Assembly: GCA_012520405.1 (NCBI GenBank)
Contig: JAAYOJ010000032.1
Location: forward strand, 1 to 44,541
DNA length: 44,541 nucleotides
Direction: 5' to 3'
From: Peptococcaceae bacterium
Lineage (GTDB): Bacteria > Bacillota > Desulfitobacteriia > Desulfitobacteriales > Syntrophobotulaceae
Part shown: positions 1-7,050 of the stretch, one piece after another
Numbering within the stretch: the first letter of the stretch is position 1
Layout: each line of letters opens with the position of its first letter
Translations under genes and position numbers: made by a program
Notes under the pieces: model-generated
The model's input: only the letters and a program-made list of their open reading frames with translations
Database searches by the model: none
Told to the model about the DNA's origin: nothing

Positions 1-22
1 CTTTGACTAAAGGAGGCTAAAC

Positions 23-1015
23 GTGCTATATAGTTCTTCCGGTGAGCCACAGGGACTCATCTTCAATATTCAGGAATATACCATCCATGACGGGCCCGGA
101 ATTCGCACAGAACTGTTTTTTAAAGGATGTCCTCTCAGCTGCATTTGGTGTAGCAATCCTGAGGGTATAGTTGCAAGCGCTCAGCTGGGAGTATATCCTG
201 ATAAGTGCCTTTCCTTGGAAAAATGCGGCTATTGCCTTAAAGGCTGCCCGCTCCAGGGAGACTCCCCTATCAAACATGATCAAGATGGCGTTTTATCAGC
301 AGTGAACATGGTTCAGGCCTGTAAAGACTGTCTAAAGTGTGCTGATCTATGTCCCAGCAGGGCTATCAAGCTATGGGGGAAGCGTTACACCGTACCGGAG
401 TTGATGAAAATTATCTTAAGTTATCGCAATTTTTATCTTAAATCCGGCGGCGGAGTAACCCTAAGCTGCGGTGAGGTTATGCTCCAGTGGGAATTTGCTT
501 CCCTACTGTTAAAGGAATGCCAAAAGAATTCCATCCATACCTGCGTGGAATCTGCCTTACACTGTCCCCCTGAGCATATGGAGGCCGTGTATGAGAATAC
601 AGACTTAGTGATCACTGACATCAAGCATATGGATTCTGGTAAGCATAAACAACTTACCGGGGTTGGGAATGAGCTTATTCTGAAAAACATTCGCCGCACA
701 GTAGAACTCAATAAACCCTTGGTTATCCGAACTCCGGTGGTTGCTGACCACAATAATGACGAAGAGAATATTCGCGCTATAGGAGCTTTTCTGCGGGACG
801 AGCTGGGCGGGCGTATACTTCAGTATCAGTTGTTGCCTTATCGTAAGCTGGGTACGGAGAAATATAAAACCTTAGGTGTTCCTTATCCCATGGGGGATTT
901 CGTACCACCTGAACGCCAAGTCTGGGAGGCTAATATAAGAGAGCTGGTGGATATTTTAAGAACTGAATTTGGCTTGCCGGCCGTAGCGGGTTCTAATTAT
1001 AAGTTACCTATATAA
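23..1015 (+). CDS. Glycyl-radical-enzyme activase (radical SAM), copy 1
   Basis: A radical SAM protein of 330 aa of the PflA/HpdA type, which would use S-adenosylmethionine to install the glycyl radical on a partner enzyme. The CX3CX2C motif for the catalytic cluster is C36, C40, C43. An inserted two-cluster ferredoxin domain follows (C62, C68, C71, C75 and C100, C103, C106, C110), as in activases of decarboxylases, C-C lyases and dehydratases rather than of short PflA. The GTG start has an AGGAGG site at 11-16. One key position is odd: the SAM-binding GGE motif reads CGE (C149, codon TGC at 467-469), whereas the paralogue at 1517 keeps GGE. This may reduce activity. The partner glycyl radical enzyme is not in the window and may lie just upstream. 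The family call is secure; the substrate pathway is unknown. Confidence 0.88.
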   Translation: MLYSSSGEPQGLIFNIQEYTIHDGPGIRTELFFKGCPLSCIWCSNPEGIVASAQLGVYPDKCLSLEKCGYCLKGCPLQGDSPIKHDQDGVLSAVNMVQACKDCLKCADLCPSRAIKLWGKRYTVPELMKIILSYRNFYLKSGGGVTLSCGEVMLQWEFASLLLKECQKNSIHTCVESALHCPPEHMEAVYENTDLVITDIKHMDSGKHKQLTGVGNELILKNIRRTVELNKPLVIRTPVVADHNNDEENIRAIGAFLRDELGGRILQYQLLPYRKLGTEKYKTLGVPYPMGDFVPPERQVWEANIRELVDILRTEFGLPAVAGSNYKLPI

Positions 1016-1030
1016 ATTTAAATTATTCTG

Positions 1031-1082
1031 GGGTTCAGCCCATATATGTACGTCAGCTTGGGACGTCAGTCGGTTTGAACCC
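1031..1082 (+). promoter_or_regulatory. Nested hairpin between activase 1 and the GlcG-like gene
   Basis: GGGTTCA (1031-1037) pairs with TGAACCC (1076-1082), and inside it ACGTC (1050-1054) pairs with GACGT (1062-1066). ACGTCAG also occurs there as a direct repeat. No U-tract follows, so it is not a normal terminator. It could be an mRNA processing or stability element, or an operator. Function is unproven. Confidence 0.4.
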
Positions 1083-1115
1083 TAAGTCTTTTCTTTTAGA
1101 TTGGAGGAGAGTAAG

Positions 1116-1520
1116 ATGAATCTGTGTCTTAAGGACGCTCTTAAGATAACCCAGGCTTGTGAGAAAAAAGCCCAAGAGATGAATGTACCCGTGGTCATCA
1201 CGGTGGTTGATCAAGGTGGAAACTATCTCTCTCTTCACCGTATGGATAATGCACCGGTGGGATGCATCCAGATTTCAATTGGTAAGGCCTATACGGCTGC
1301 AGTCTTGAAAACGCCTACCGATAAATTAAGCCAGGTTTGCCAGCCTGGCCAGGAACTCTATGGCCTCCACATATTAAACGGCGGTCAATTTGTAGTTTTT
1401 GGGGGAGGGTTCCCCTTAATAAAAGGCAGTGAGGTTATTGGAGCGGTTGGAGTAAGCGGCGGTTCAGTGGCAGAAGATATGCAGATTGCTCGTGCTGGAA
1501 TAGAAGTATTTGGAGAGTGA
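1116..1520 (+). CDS. GlcG/HbpS-family (DUF336) protein
   Basis: A small single-domain protein of 134 aa. The pattern fits the GlcG/HbpS fold: an ITVVDQGG strand near the N terminus, a LHRMDNAP segment, a central GGQFVVFGGGFPL strand and a C-terminal GAVGVSGGS turn. Relatives include haem-binding HbpS, GlcG of glycolate operons and the C-terminal domain of PduO; biochemical roles are known for only a few members. The ATG at 1116 is chosen over an in-frame TTG at 1101 because that TTG overlaps the GGAGG site at 1103-1107, which sits 8 bases before the ATG. The stop overlaps the next activase start by 4 bases (GTGA), so the two are translationally coupled. Its place between two activases suggests a role in the same glycyl radical pathway, perhaps binding a substrate or cofactor; this is inference. 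Confidence 0.8.
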   Translation: MNLCLKDALKITQACEKKAQEMNVPVVITVVDQGGNYLSLHRMDNAPVGCIQISIGKAYTAAVLKTPTDKLSQVCQPGQELYGLHILNGGQFVVFGGGFPLIKGSEVIGAVGVSGGSVAEDMQIARAGIEVFGE

Positions 1521-2515
1521 ATAGCTTGAGAGAAGACAATAAGCCGGAAGCAATACAATCAGAGGGAATAATATTTAATATTCAGCGCTTTACCATTCAT
1601 GACGGTCCTGGAATAAGAACAGAGGTGTTCTTTAAAGGGTGTCCGCTTAAATGTAAATGGTGCAGTAACCCGGAAAGCATAAGTGCTAACACAGAAATCG
1701 GTGTTTACGCCGGTCGATGCATTGGTACGGATAAATGCGGGCTCTGTCTGACCTCCTGTCCTGAAAACCATAAAGCTCTTATTGTGGAGGACAAAACAGT
1801 AACTGCCATCGATCGGCAAAAATGCAAGTCCTGCGGTAAATGTGCCGATGCCTGCCCTGCTAATGCCCTGGTGATTTGGGGTAGGAAGATGACGGTTGCT
1901 GAAATAATGGACCTAATATTAAAGGATATGGATTATTACCAAAAATCGGGCGGAGGAGTTACTTTATCCGGTGGTGAAGTTCTGCTCCAATGGAGATTTG
2001 CCCAAGAGTTGCTTCAGGCCTGTAGAAAACATGGTATTCATACCTGCGTCGAGTCTTCCCTGCATATAAAACCGGAAATTTTGGACGAGATTCTGCCCTA
2101 TACCGATTTGGTAATTACCGATATCAAGCACATGAATTCTGCCCAGCATTTAAAAAATTCAGCTGTTGGTAATGAACTTATTCTGGAAAACATCAAAAGA
2201 GTAGTCCAGAGCAACTCCCCCCTCATTATCCGTATTCCTGTTATTCCCGGTCATAATAACAGTGAGGACAATATCCGCGCTACGGCGGAGTTTATCAGTA
2301 AACAGTTAAACAACCGGGTTTTACAAGTACAGTTATTGCCCTACCGCCAACTGGGAACTGAAAAGTACGCTTCTCTGGGAATAAATTATCCAATGTCTGA
2401 TAACCCTGCAGTGGAACGGAGCGAATGGGAGAAAAACATTAAAGAACTGGTGGAAATAATGAAAACTTACGCAGTCCCTGCGGTTGCAGGTACTACAACT
2501 AAGGTTAATACTTGA
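1517..2515 (+). CDS. Glycyl-radical-enzyme activase (radical SAM), copy 2
   Basis: A 332 aa paralogue of the activase at 23. It has the radical SAM motif GCPLKCKWCSNPE near residue 40, a ferredoxin insert with CGLCLTSCP and CKSCGKCADACP, and an intact GGE motif (GGGVTLSGGEVLLQW). It would generate the 5'-deoxyadenosyl radical that abstracts hydrogen from the glycine of a glycyl radical enzyme. The GTG start overlaps the stop of the GlcG-like gene by 4 bases. With all expected motifs intact, this copy looks the more likely functional activase of the two. The partner enzyme is not visible downstream. The last codons and the stop lie inside a 14-bp tandem repeat (2506-2547), so the C terminus may have been altered by duplication. 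Confidence 0.9.
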   Translation: MNSLREDNKPEAIQSEGIIFNIQRFTIHDGPGIRTEVFFKGCPLKCKWCSNPESISANTEIGVYAGRCIGTDKCGLCLTSCPENHKALIVEDKTVTAIDRQKCKSCGKCADACPANALVIWGRKMTVAEIMDLILKDMDYYQKSGGGVTLSGGEVLLQWRFAQELLQACRKHGIHTCVESSLHIKPEILDEILPYTDLVITDIKHMNSAQHLKNSAVGNELILENIKRVVQSNSPLIIRIPVIPGHNNSEDNIRATAEFISKQLNNRVLQVQLLPYRQLGTEKYASLGINYPMSDNPAVERSEWEKNIKELVEIMKTYAVPAVAGTTTKVNT

Positions 2516-2547
2516 GATCTAATACTTGAGGTTTAATACTTGTCAAA
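2506..2547 (+). repeat. Tandem repeat, three 14-bp units
   Basis: Units start at 2506, 2520 and 2534. The first two share TAATACTTGAG and the third reads TAATACTTGTC. The first copy contains the stop codon of the preceding activase gene. Confidence 0.75.
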
Positions 2548-2569
2548 TAAATATTTTTATATTTTAATA

Positions 2570-2612
2570 AAGCCATGAGCGAACACCCCAGCTTCATTGG
2601 CTTATTTTTTTT
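2570..2612 (+). terminator. Intrinsic terminator after the activase operon
   Basis: AAGCCA (2570-2575) pairs with TGGCTT (2598-2603), and a run of eight T follows at 2605-2612. The stem is short and the loop long, so strength is uncertain. Confidence 0.55.
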
Positions 2613-2644
2613 GTGGAAATTTTCTAAAAAGACCTGTTGAAACC

Positions 2645-2711
2645 AGTAGAAACAAAGAAACTAGTAGAAACAAAGAAACTAGTAGAAACAAAGAAACTAG
2701 TAGAAACAAAG
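2645..2711 (+). repeat. Tandem repeat, 18-bp unit, 3.7 copies
   Basis: Exact copies of AGTAGAAACAAAGAAACT at 2645-2662, 2663-2680 and 2681-2698, then a 13-base partial copy to 2711. It ends about 20 bases before the MFS start codon and just before its ribosome binding site, so copy-number change could alter leader length or promoter spacing. Confidence 0.95.
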
Positions 2712-2731
2712 ATTAAAGGAGTAGAGAAATT

Positions 2732-3970
2732 ATGTCAAAAGTTAATCGGTCTTATACCCAGAACTCTTATCGATGGGTGATCCTCGCAGTATTTGGTTTG
2801 CTCAGCATTACCGGCACTTTTGCCCAGTACCAGGTTGCAGCGCTTGCCTATCAGATTATCCCTATGTATGATTTAAGTTCGCTGCAGTTCGCCAGTCTTA
2901 TTTCCGTGCCAATGCTTGGTACATTTTTACTTAGCTTGGGAGCCGGTGCTCTGGCTGATCGTTTTGGAGTAAAACAAGTTGTAATGGTAGGGGCAATTAT
3001 CTCCGTTGTAGCTGCCTTTATGCGGGTGTTTGCTAATAATTACCCGGGCTTGCTCATCTGTATGCTGTTTATGAGTACTGTAATGTCCATGCAAAACGCC
3101 AATGCCTCTAAATATTTGGGTACGTGGTTTTCCAAAGAGCAAATGGGGATGGCTATAGGAGCCTTATATGTGTGTAATATGCTTGGGATATCCATAGGCT
3201 TAGCAACGACTGCCCTTTTTCCCTCCGTGCAAAGCGCTTTCTGGACTGCTGCCTTCATTATGCTAGGTTCAGCCTTCTTATGGCTGATCTTCGCTAAAAA
3301 TAAGCCGGCAGGTGCCCCTGATTTACCGGTAATGCCGGTGCTGAAATATGTAAAAGTTGCTGCCAAAAGCAAGGTGATCTGGCTGGCGGGGGCAACGGCC
3401 GGTTTATATATGGGCGGCAGTGTAGCCTTTAGTACTTTTCTTCCTACAGCACTTAATGCTGTAAAGGGAGCTGACCCTGTTACTGCCGGGGCTATGGCTG
3501 CGGCCTTAACCTTAGGCAATACCATCGGCAGCCTTTTAGGGCCGGCACTGGTTGATCGTGTCGGTTTAATAAAACCGGTGATTATGCCCTTAACTATAAT
3601 TGGAGCGCTAGTTCTTTATTTTGCCTGGATGGCACCGGTAGGGACAATTATGTACATGGGTTTGTTTATTGGCGGCCTGCTCACCGGAGGATCTCTACCC
3701 ACAGCCTTGTCCTTCCCTATGCGCCTTAAAGAAATCGGCCCCACCTATGCCGGCAGCGCAGGGGGGATTATCAGTATGACCCAAATGGCAGGAGCCTTTT
3801 TTATTCCCACTTTCATTTTGGCGCCAATAGCCGGAACAAATTATGGTCTTATTTTTCTGGCCAGCGTTTTGCTGATCTTTTCAGTGGCTCTTGTTTATAT
3901 CTTCATCCCCGAGGTGGGTTTAAAGGCCCAGGCTGGACGGCGGCATTCTAATATAACTTCAACCGAGTAG
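2732..3970 (+). CDS. MFS transporter, copy 1
   Basis: A 412 aa polytopic membrane protein with about 12 hydrophobic segments. The loop between helices 2 and 3 has the MFS signature GALADRFGVKQ, and the second half has a matching LVDRVGLIKPV loop. It is probably a secondary carrier of a small organic anion or similar solute. It follows the activase operon after a probable terminator and a tandem repeat, so it may have its own promoter. The ATG is preceded by AAAGGAG at about 2715-2721. It is clearly paralogous to the convergent gene at 3990-5219, sharing RWVIL near the start, QVAALAY and the RLKEIGP/RFKEIGP.YAGSAGGII block. The substrate cannot be read from sequence; context suggests the substrate or product of the glycyl radical or alcohol dehydrogenase pathway. 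Confidence 0.85.
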   Translation: MSKVNRSYTQNSYRWVILAVFGLLSITGTFAQYQVAALAYQIIPMYDLSSLQFASLISVPMLGTFLLSLGAGALADRFGVKQVVMVGAIISVVAAFMRVFANNYPGLLICMLFMSTVMSMQNANASKYLGTWFSKEQMGMAIGALYVCNMLGISIGLATTALFPSVQSAFWTAAFIMLGSAFLWLIFAKNKPAGAPDLPVMPVLKYVKVAAKSKVIWLAGATAGLYMGGSVAFSTFLPTALNAVKGADPVTAGAMAAALTLGNTIGSLLGPALVDRVGLIKPVIMPLTIIGALVLYFAWMAPVGTIMYMGLFIGGLLTGGSLPTALSFPMRLKEIGPTYAGSAGGIISMTQMAGAFFIPTFILAPIAGTNYGLIFLASVLLIFSVALVYIFIPEVGLKAQAGRRHSNITSTE

Positions 3971-3989
3971 CTTTATTATTTAATCTCTA

Positions 3990-5219
3990 TTATTTGCTAG
4001 CGGCTTTAAATGTAGCATTTTGTTTTTTTTCTCTTAGGCGGATGGTAGGCAATAAAATAGTAACTGGAGCTATAAGGAGAAAAGTGAGACTGGCCAGGAT
4101 AAAGAGTAAATTGTAATTTTGGCCGGCAATAGTACTAATAATAAAGGTTGGGATAAAGAAGGCGCCGGCAACTTGCATAGTAGCGATAATTCCGCCGGCG
4201 CTACCCGCATAAACCGGGCCTATTTCCTTGAACCTCAAAGGAAGAGTATTTATATTGGGAAGGATAGTCCCGGTTAATGTTCCGCCTAGAAGCAGGGAAA
4301 TACCCATAATTACTCCCACCGGAGAAATCCAAGATAAATAAGTAAAAGCCGCTCCCGTTATGGCCAAAATAATAATTACGGGTTTCATGGTCCCAACCCT
4401 ATCCACCAGCAACGGGCCGATAAAGCCGCCTATCATGTTACCAAGGGTAAAAATTGATGTCCAAAACCCGGCCACGGAGGGGGAAACGCCGTGGACAGAA
4501 TTAAGAGCTGCAGGTAGAAAGCCGGTAAAACTTAAGGTCGCTCCCATATAAAGCATGGCCAGGAATCCCCCCAGCCACACATTTTTGGAGCGTGCGGCTA
4601 CCTTGGTATAATTTTTAAGGGGCATAGGCGGGGGTAAAGATACGCCTGCCGGCTTATCTCTGGCCAGGATAATCCATAATATGCATAAGGCCAGCATAAC
4701 AAAAGCCGAAGTTAGAAAGGCGCTGAAAATGGAAGGGAAATAAGTGGTAACATTTAAGCTTACTGTATTGCCTGCCATGCCGATGAAAAAAAAGATACCA
4801 AAAGCCAGACCGATTTGCTTTTTAGGAAACCAGAGACCAACCAGTTTAGCAAAATTGGCCCCCACAAAGGGCATTATAAGCCCCATGATTAGCATACTTA
4901 AAAAAAGTTCCAGATAATTATCGGCTAAGACGCGCAAAAATAAAGCAGTTGTTCCAATAAGCAAGCCAACGGAAATTACCCTTTTTATACCGAAACGGTC
5001 CCCCAAGGATCCGGCGAAAAGACAAAAAAAGACGGCCACCAACATAGGGGCATTAAGAACACTGGCGTATTGGGATGGGGTCAATCCATATTCGGGAATT
5101 AACTTATAGGCCAAGGCAGCTACCTGGAATTGACAAGCATTAAAGACAAAGTTGATCATAGCCACCAGGAACAAAATAACCCAGCGGTAATTGGAAAATG
5201 TTTGTGGCATTTTTGGCAT
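3990..5219 (-). CDS. MFS transporter, copy 2
   Basis: A 409 aa paralogue of the MFS carrier at 2732, encoded convergently with only 19 bases between the two stop codons. It keeps the loop signature GSLGDRFGIKR, the LVDRVGTMKPV repeat and the GPVYAGSAGGII block, with about 12 membrane segments. The start is ATG at 5217-5219 on the minus strand, and a good minus-strand promoter lies at 5310-5339. Two related but diverged carriers side by side could split uptake and export, or handle two related substrates. No strong terminator is visible between them, so transcripts may run into each other. Confidence 0.85.
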   Translation of the reverse strand: MPKMPQTFSNYRWVILFLVAMINFVFNACQFQVAALAYKLIPEYGLTPSQYASVLNAPMLVAVFFCLFAGSLGDRFGIKRVISVGLLIGTTALFLRVLADNYLELFLSMLIMGLIMPFVGANFAKLVGLWFPKKQIGLAFGIFFFIGMAGNTVSLNVTTYFPSIFSAFLTSAFVMLALCILWIILARDKPAGVSLPPPMPLKNYTKVAARSKNVWLGGFLAMLYMGATLSFTGFLPAALNSVHGVSPSVAGFWTSIFTLGNMIGGFIGPLLVDRVGTMKPVIIILAITGAAFTYLSWISPVGVIMGISLLLGGTLTGTILPNINTLPLRFKEIGPVYAGSAGGIIATMQVAGAFFIPTFIISTIAGQNYNLLFILASLTFLLIAPVTILLPTIRLREKKQNATFKAASK

Positions 5220-5309
5220 AATAATTACTCCTTGTATTAATTTACTTGCAATAATTCATTAGCAATTATTCGCTGCAATAATTATTACAATTTTATTCCA
5301 TATTGAATT

Positions 5310-5339
5310 ATTATCAAACAATTCCGATTGATTTGTCAA
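5310..5339 (-). promoter_or_regulatory. Sigma-A-type promoter for MFS copy 2
   Basis: On the minus strand TTGACA (complement of 5334-5339) is followed after 18 bases by GATAAT (complement of 5310-5315). It lies about 90 bases before the start codon at 5219, inside the 300-base divergent region 5220-5519. The rest of that region is AT-rich, with several copies of GCAATAATT-like sequence at 5248-5285. Confidence 0.6.
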
Positions 5340-5468
5340 ACCCAATCTATTGCCTAGGACAAAGGTAAAATAAAAAAATTAGCTGCTATGCAAAAAAAAC
5401 CATGCAAAATATGGATTTAGTGCTAATATTAACTATAATAGATATTTGAGGATAAATATGGTTACATT

Positions 5469-5489
5469 TACCTAATAATATATTGGGTA
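5469..5489. promoter_or_regulatory. 21-bp near-perfect palindrome before the alcohol dehydrogenase gene
   Basis: TACCTAATA and TATTGGGTA form an inverted repeat with one G-T mismatch around a short centre. It sits 31 bases before the ATG at 5520 and could be a repressor operator. A TATAAT at 5434-5439 may be the -10 box of the promoter; its -35 box is weak. Confidence 0.4.
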
Positions 5490-5519
5490 TTATAAATTAC
5501 TTAACTGGAGGAGAAAGTT

Positions 5520-6704
5520 ATGCCAAGTGTATTTGTTAGTACGAACCCGCTTTTGTTTGGCCGAGGGACTTCCCAACTGGTAGGCGAGAAATGCAAAGAA
5601 TTTGGGATGAAAAAAGTCCTGGTTATTTTTGACAAGGGTGTAAAAAACGCAGGCATTGTGGACAAAATACTGGAAAATATTCATGCTGCCGGAGTAGAAA
5701 CGGTATGCTATGACGGTGTTCAGCCTGATCCCCCTGACTGGTCATGTGAAGAGGCAGGTGCTTTAGGAGTAAAAGAAAATGTCGATGGAATTGTAGCCGT
5801 AGGCGGCGGCAGTTCAATTGATACCGGTAAAGCAGCCAAAGCTCTGCTGACCAACCCACCACCCCTTAGCCAGTATTTTGGACGCGGAATGTTGTTGACC
5901 AAACCAGGCAAGCCTTTAATAGTAATTCCGACAACTGCCGGCACAGGAAGCGAATGTACCCCCGGTGGTGCTATTACTGATACCAAGAACAATGTTAAAA
6001 CAAATGTCAATGGCTTGGGAGCAGCGGTTAGTTTGGGCATAGTGGATCCCGACTTAACTGTGGGTCTACCTCCGGCTATTACCGCTTCCACCGGAATGGA
6101 TGCTCTTTGTCACGCTATAGAATCTTATACCTCCACCTTAGCTAACGTTTATTGTGAAACAATGGGCAAAGAAGCTATTCAGCTCATAGGAAAATACATT
6201 GTAACGGCCTATAAAGACGGCTCCAACCTTGAAGCTCGCGAGGGAATGATGAAAGCCTCTACTCTGGCCGGTATTGCCATGCTAGGCCCCATGTGTCACT
6301 TCCCTCATGATGTGGGTAAGGTCTTGGGGGCTAAATGGCATATTCCCCATGGTAATGCCTGCGTGATGACCTTGCCCCAGGTCTTGGAAATGATTGCTCC
6401 CGCTTGTCCGGAGAAAGTTAGGTTTATTGCTGAAGCCTTAGGGGCTCAGGTTCCTGCCGAGGCAACTCCGGAAGAAATAGGAAAAGCGGCATACCAGGCT
6501 GCCCAAACCTTGATGAAAACTCTTAAGCTGCCAACCATGAAAGATTATGGCTTAAAACTAGATGACCTTATTCCTTTGGTTGCTGATGAAGTCATAAAAG
6601 CCTTATCTATGGCCGTTAAATTCCTTGGCGGTTTTCCGGCCCCAATCCCAGTTACGCCGGAAACCATAAACGAGATTGTAACTAGAGCTTACAACGAGAA
6701 TTGA
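5520..6704 (+). CDS. Iron-containing (group III) alcohol dehydrogenase
   Basis: A 394 aa NAD(P)-dependent, usually Fe2+-dependent dehydrogenase that interconverts an aldehyde or ketone and an alcohol in the cytoplasm. The nucleotide-binding segment is GGGSSIDTGKA near residue 97, followed by IPTTAGTGSE. The four metal ligands of the family appear present: Asp and His in MDALCHAIES, the His of PHDVGK, and the His of IPHGNA 14 residues later. Full length is normal. The ATG is preceded by GGAGGAG at about 5507-5513. It probably forms its own unit, transcribed away from MFS copy 2. Paralogues act on lactaldehyde, butanol, propanediol or sulfoacetaldehyde, and sequence alone does not separate these. 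Near a glycyl radical pathway it could reduce the aldehyde product to dispose of NADH; this is inference. Confidence 0.9.
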   Translation: MPSVFVSTNPLLFGRGTSQLVGEKCKEFGMKKVLVIFDKGVKNAGIVDKILENIHAAGVETVCYDGVQPDPPDWSCEEAGALGVKENVDGIVAVGGGSSIDTGKAAKALLTNPPPLSQYFGRGMLLTKPGKPLIVIPTTAGTGSECTPGGAITDTKNNVKTNVNGLGAAVSLGIVDPDLTVGLPPAITASTGMDALCHAIESYTSTLANVYCETMGKEAIQLIGKYIVTAYKDGSNLEAREGMMKASTLAGIAMLGPMCHFPHDVGKVLGAKWHIPHGNACVMTLPQVLEMIAPACPEKVRFIAEALGAQVPAEATPEEIGKAAYQAAQTLMKTLKLPTMKDYGLKLDDLIPLVADEVIKALSMAVKFLGGFPAPIPVTPETINEIVTRAYNEN

Positions 6705-6797
6705 TAATACTCGCTGAGGATTATGGGGCAAGAATGTGTATTGACTGCTGGTTTGATATATGATAATTTGATATTGTACAGACCATTTAATGGATAT

Positions 6798-6822
6798 GGC
6801 TGCCAACAAATGGTTGGCAGCC
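6798..6822 (+). terminator. Perfect 10-bp hairpin after the alcohol dehydrogenase gene
   Basis: GGCTGCCAAC (6798-6807) pairs with GTTGGCAGCC (6813-6822) around a 5-base loop. Only a weak T-rich stretch follows (TTGATTAT), so it may be a weak terminator or an mRNA 3'-end stabiliser. It lies in the 346-base gap 6705-7050, which also holds the promoter and inverted repeat listed next. Confidence 0.5.
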
Positions 6823-6860
6823 TTGATTATAAGTTAATATGGGGTAATGCTATTAAGTGA

Positions 6861-6889
6861 TTGACAGAAAATTATGTATATGCTATTTT
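6861..6889 (+). promoter_or_regulatory. Sigma-A promoter of the substrate-binding protein gene
   Basis: TTGACA at 6861-6866, a 17-base spacer, then TATTTT at 6884-6889 with TG just before it (extended -10). It implies a leader of about 155 bases before the start codon at 7051. Confidence 0.65.
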
Positions 6890-6986
6890 TGTAAATGTAG
6901 GTAGAAAGTACTAAAACAAAAAGTAAAAAAGAAAAAAGTAGAGATAAAAGTAATGTGTTCGCCGATACCCCTATTTACTTGTTGGT

Positions 6987-7019
6987 AAATTGAGTAAATG
7001 TTTAATACATGCTCAATTT
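6987..7019 (+). promoter_or_regulatory. Inverted repeat in the leader of the binding-protein gene
   Basis: AAATTGAG (6987-6994) and CTCAATTT (7012-7019) form an 8-bp stem with a 17-base loop, ending about 14 bases before the ribosome binding site. It may be an mRNA hairpin or an operator. Confidence 0.35.
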
Positions 7020-7050
7020 ATTAATAAAAAAGAGAAGGAAGTAGAGAAAG

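Noticed and set aside
3040-3525. A 161-codon minus-strand ORF inside the first MFS gene
   Set aside because: Shadow of the MFS reading frame; Ala/Pro-rich translation without any family features and no ribosome binding site.
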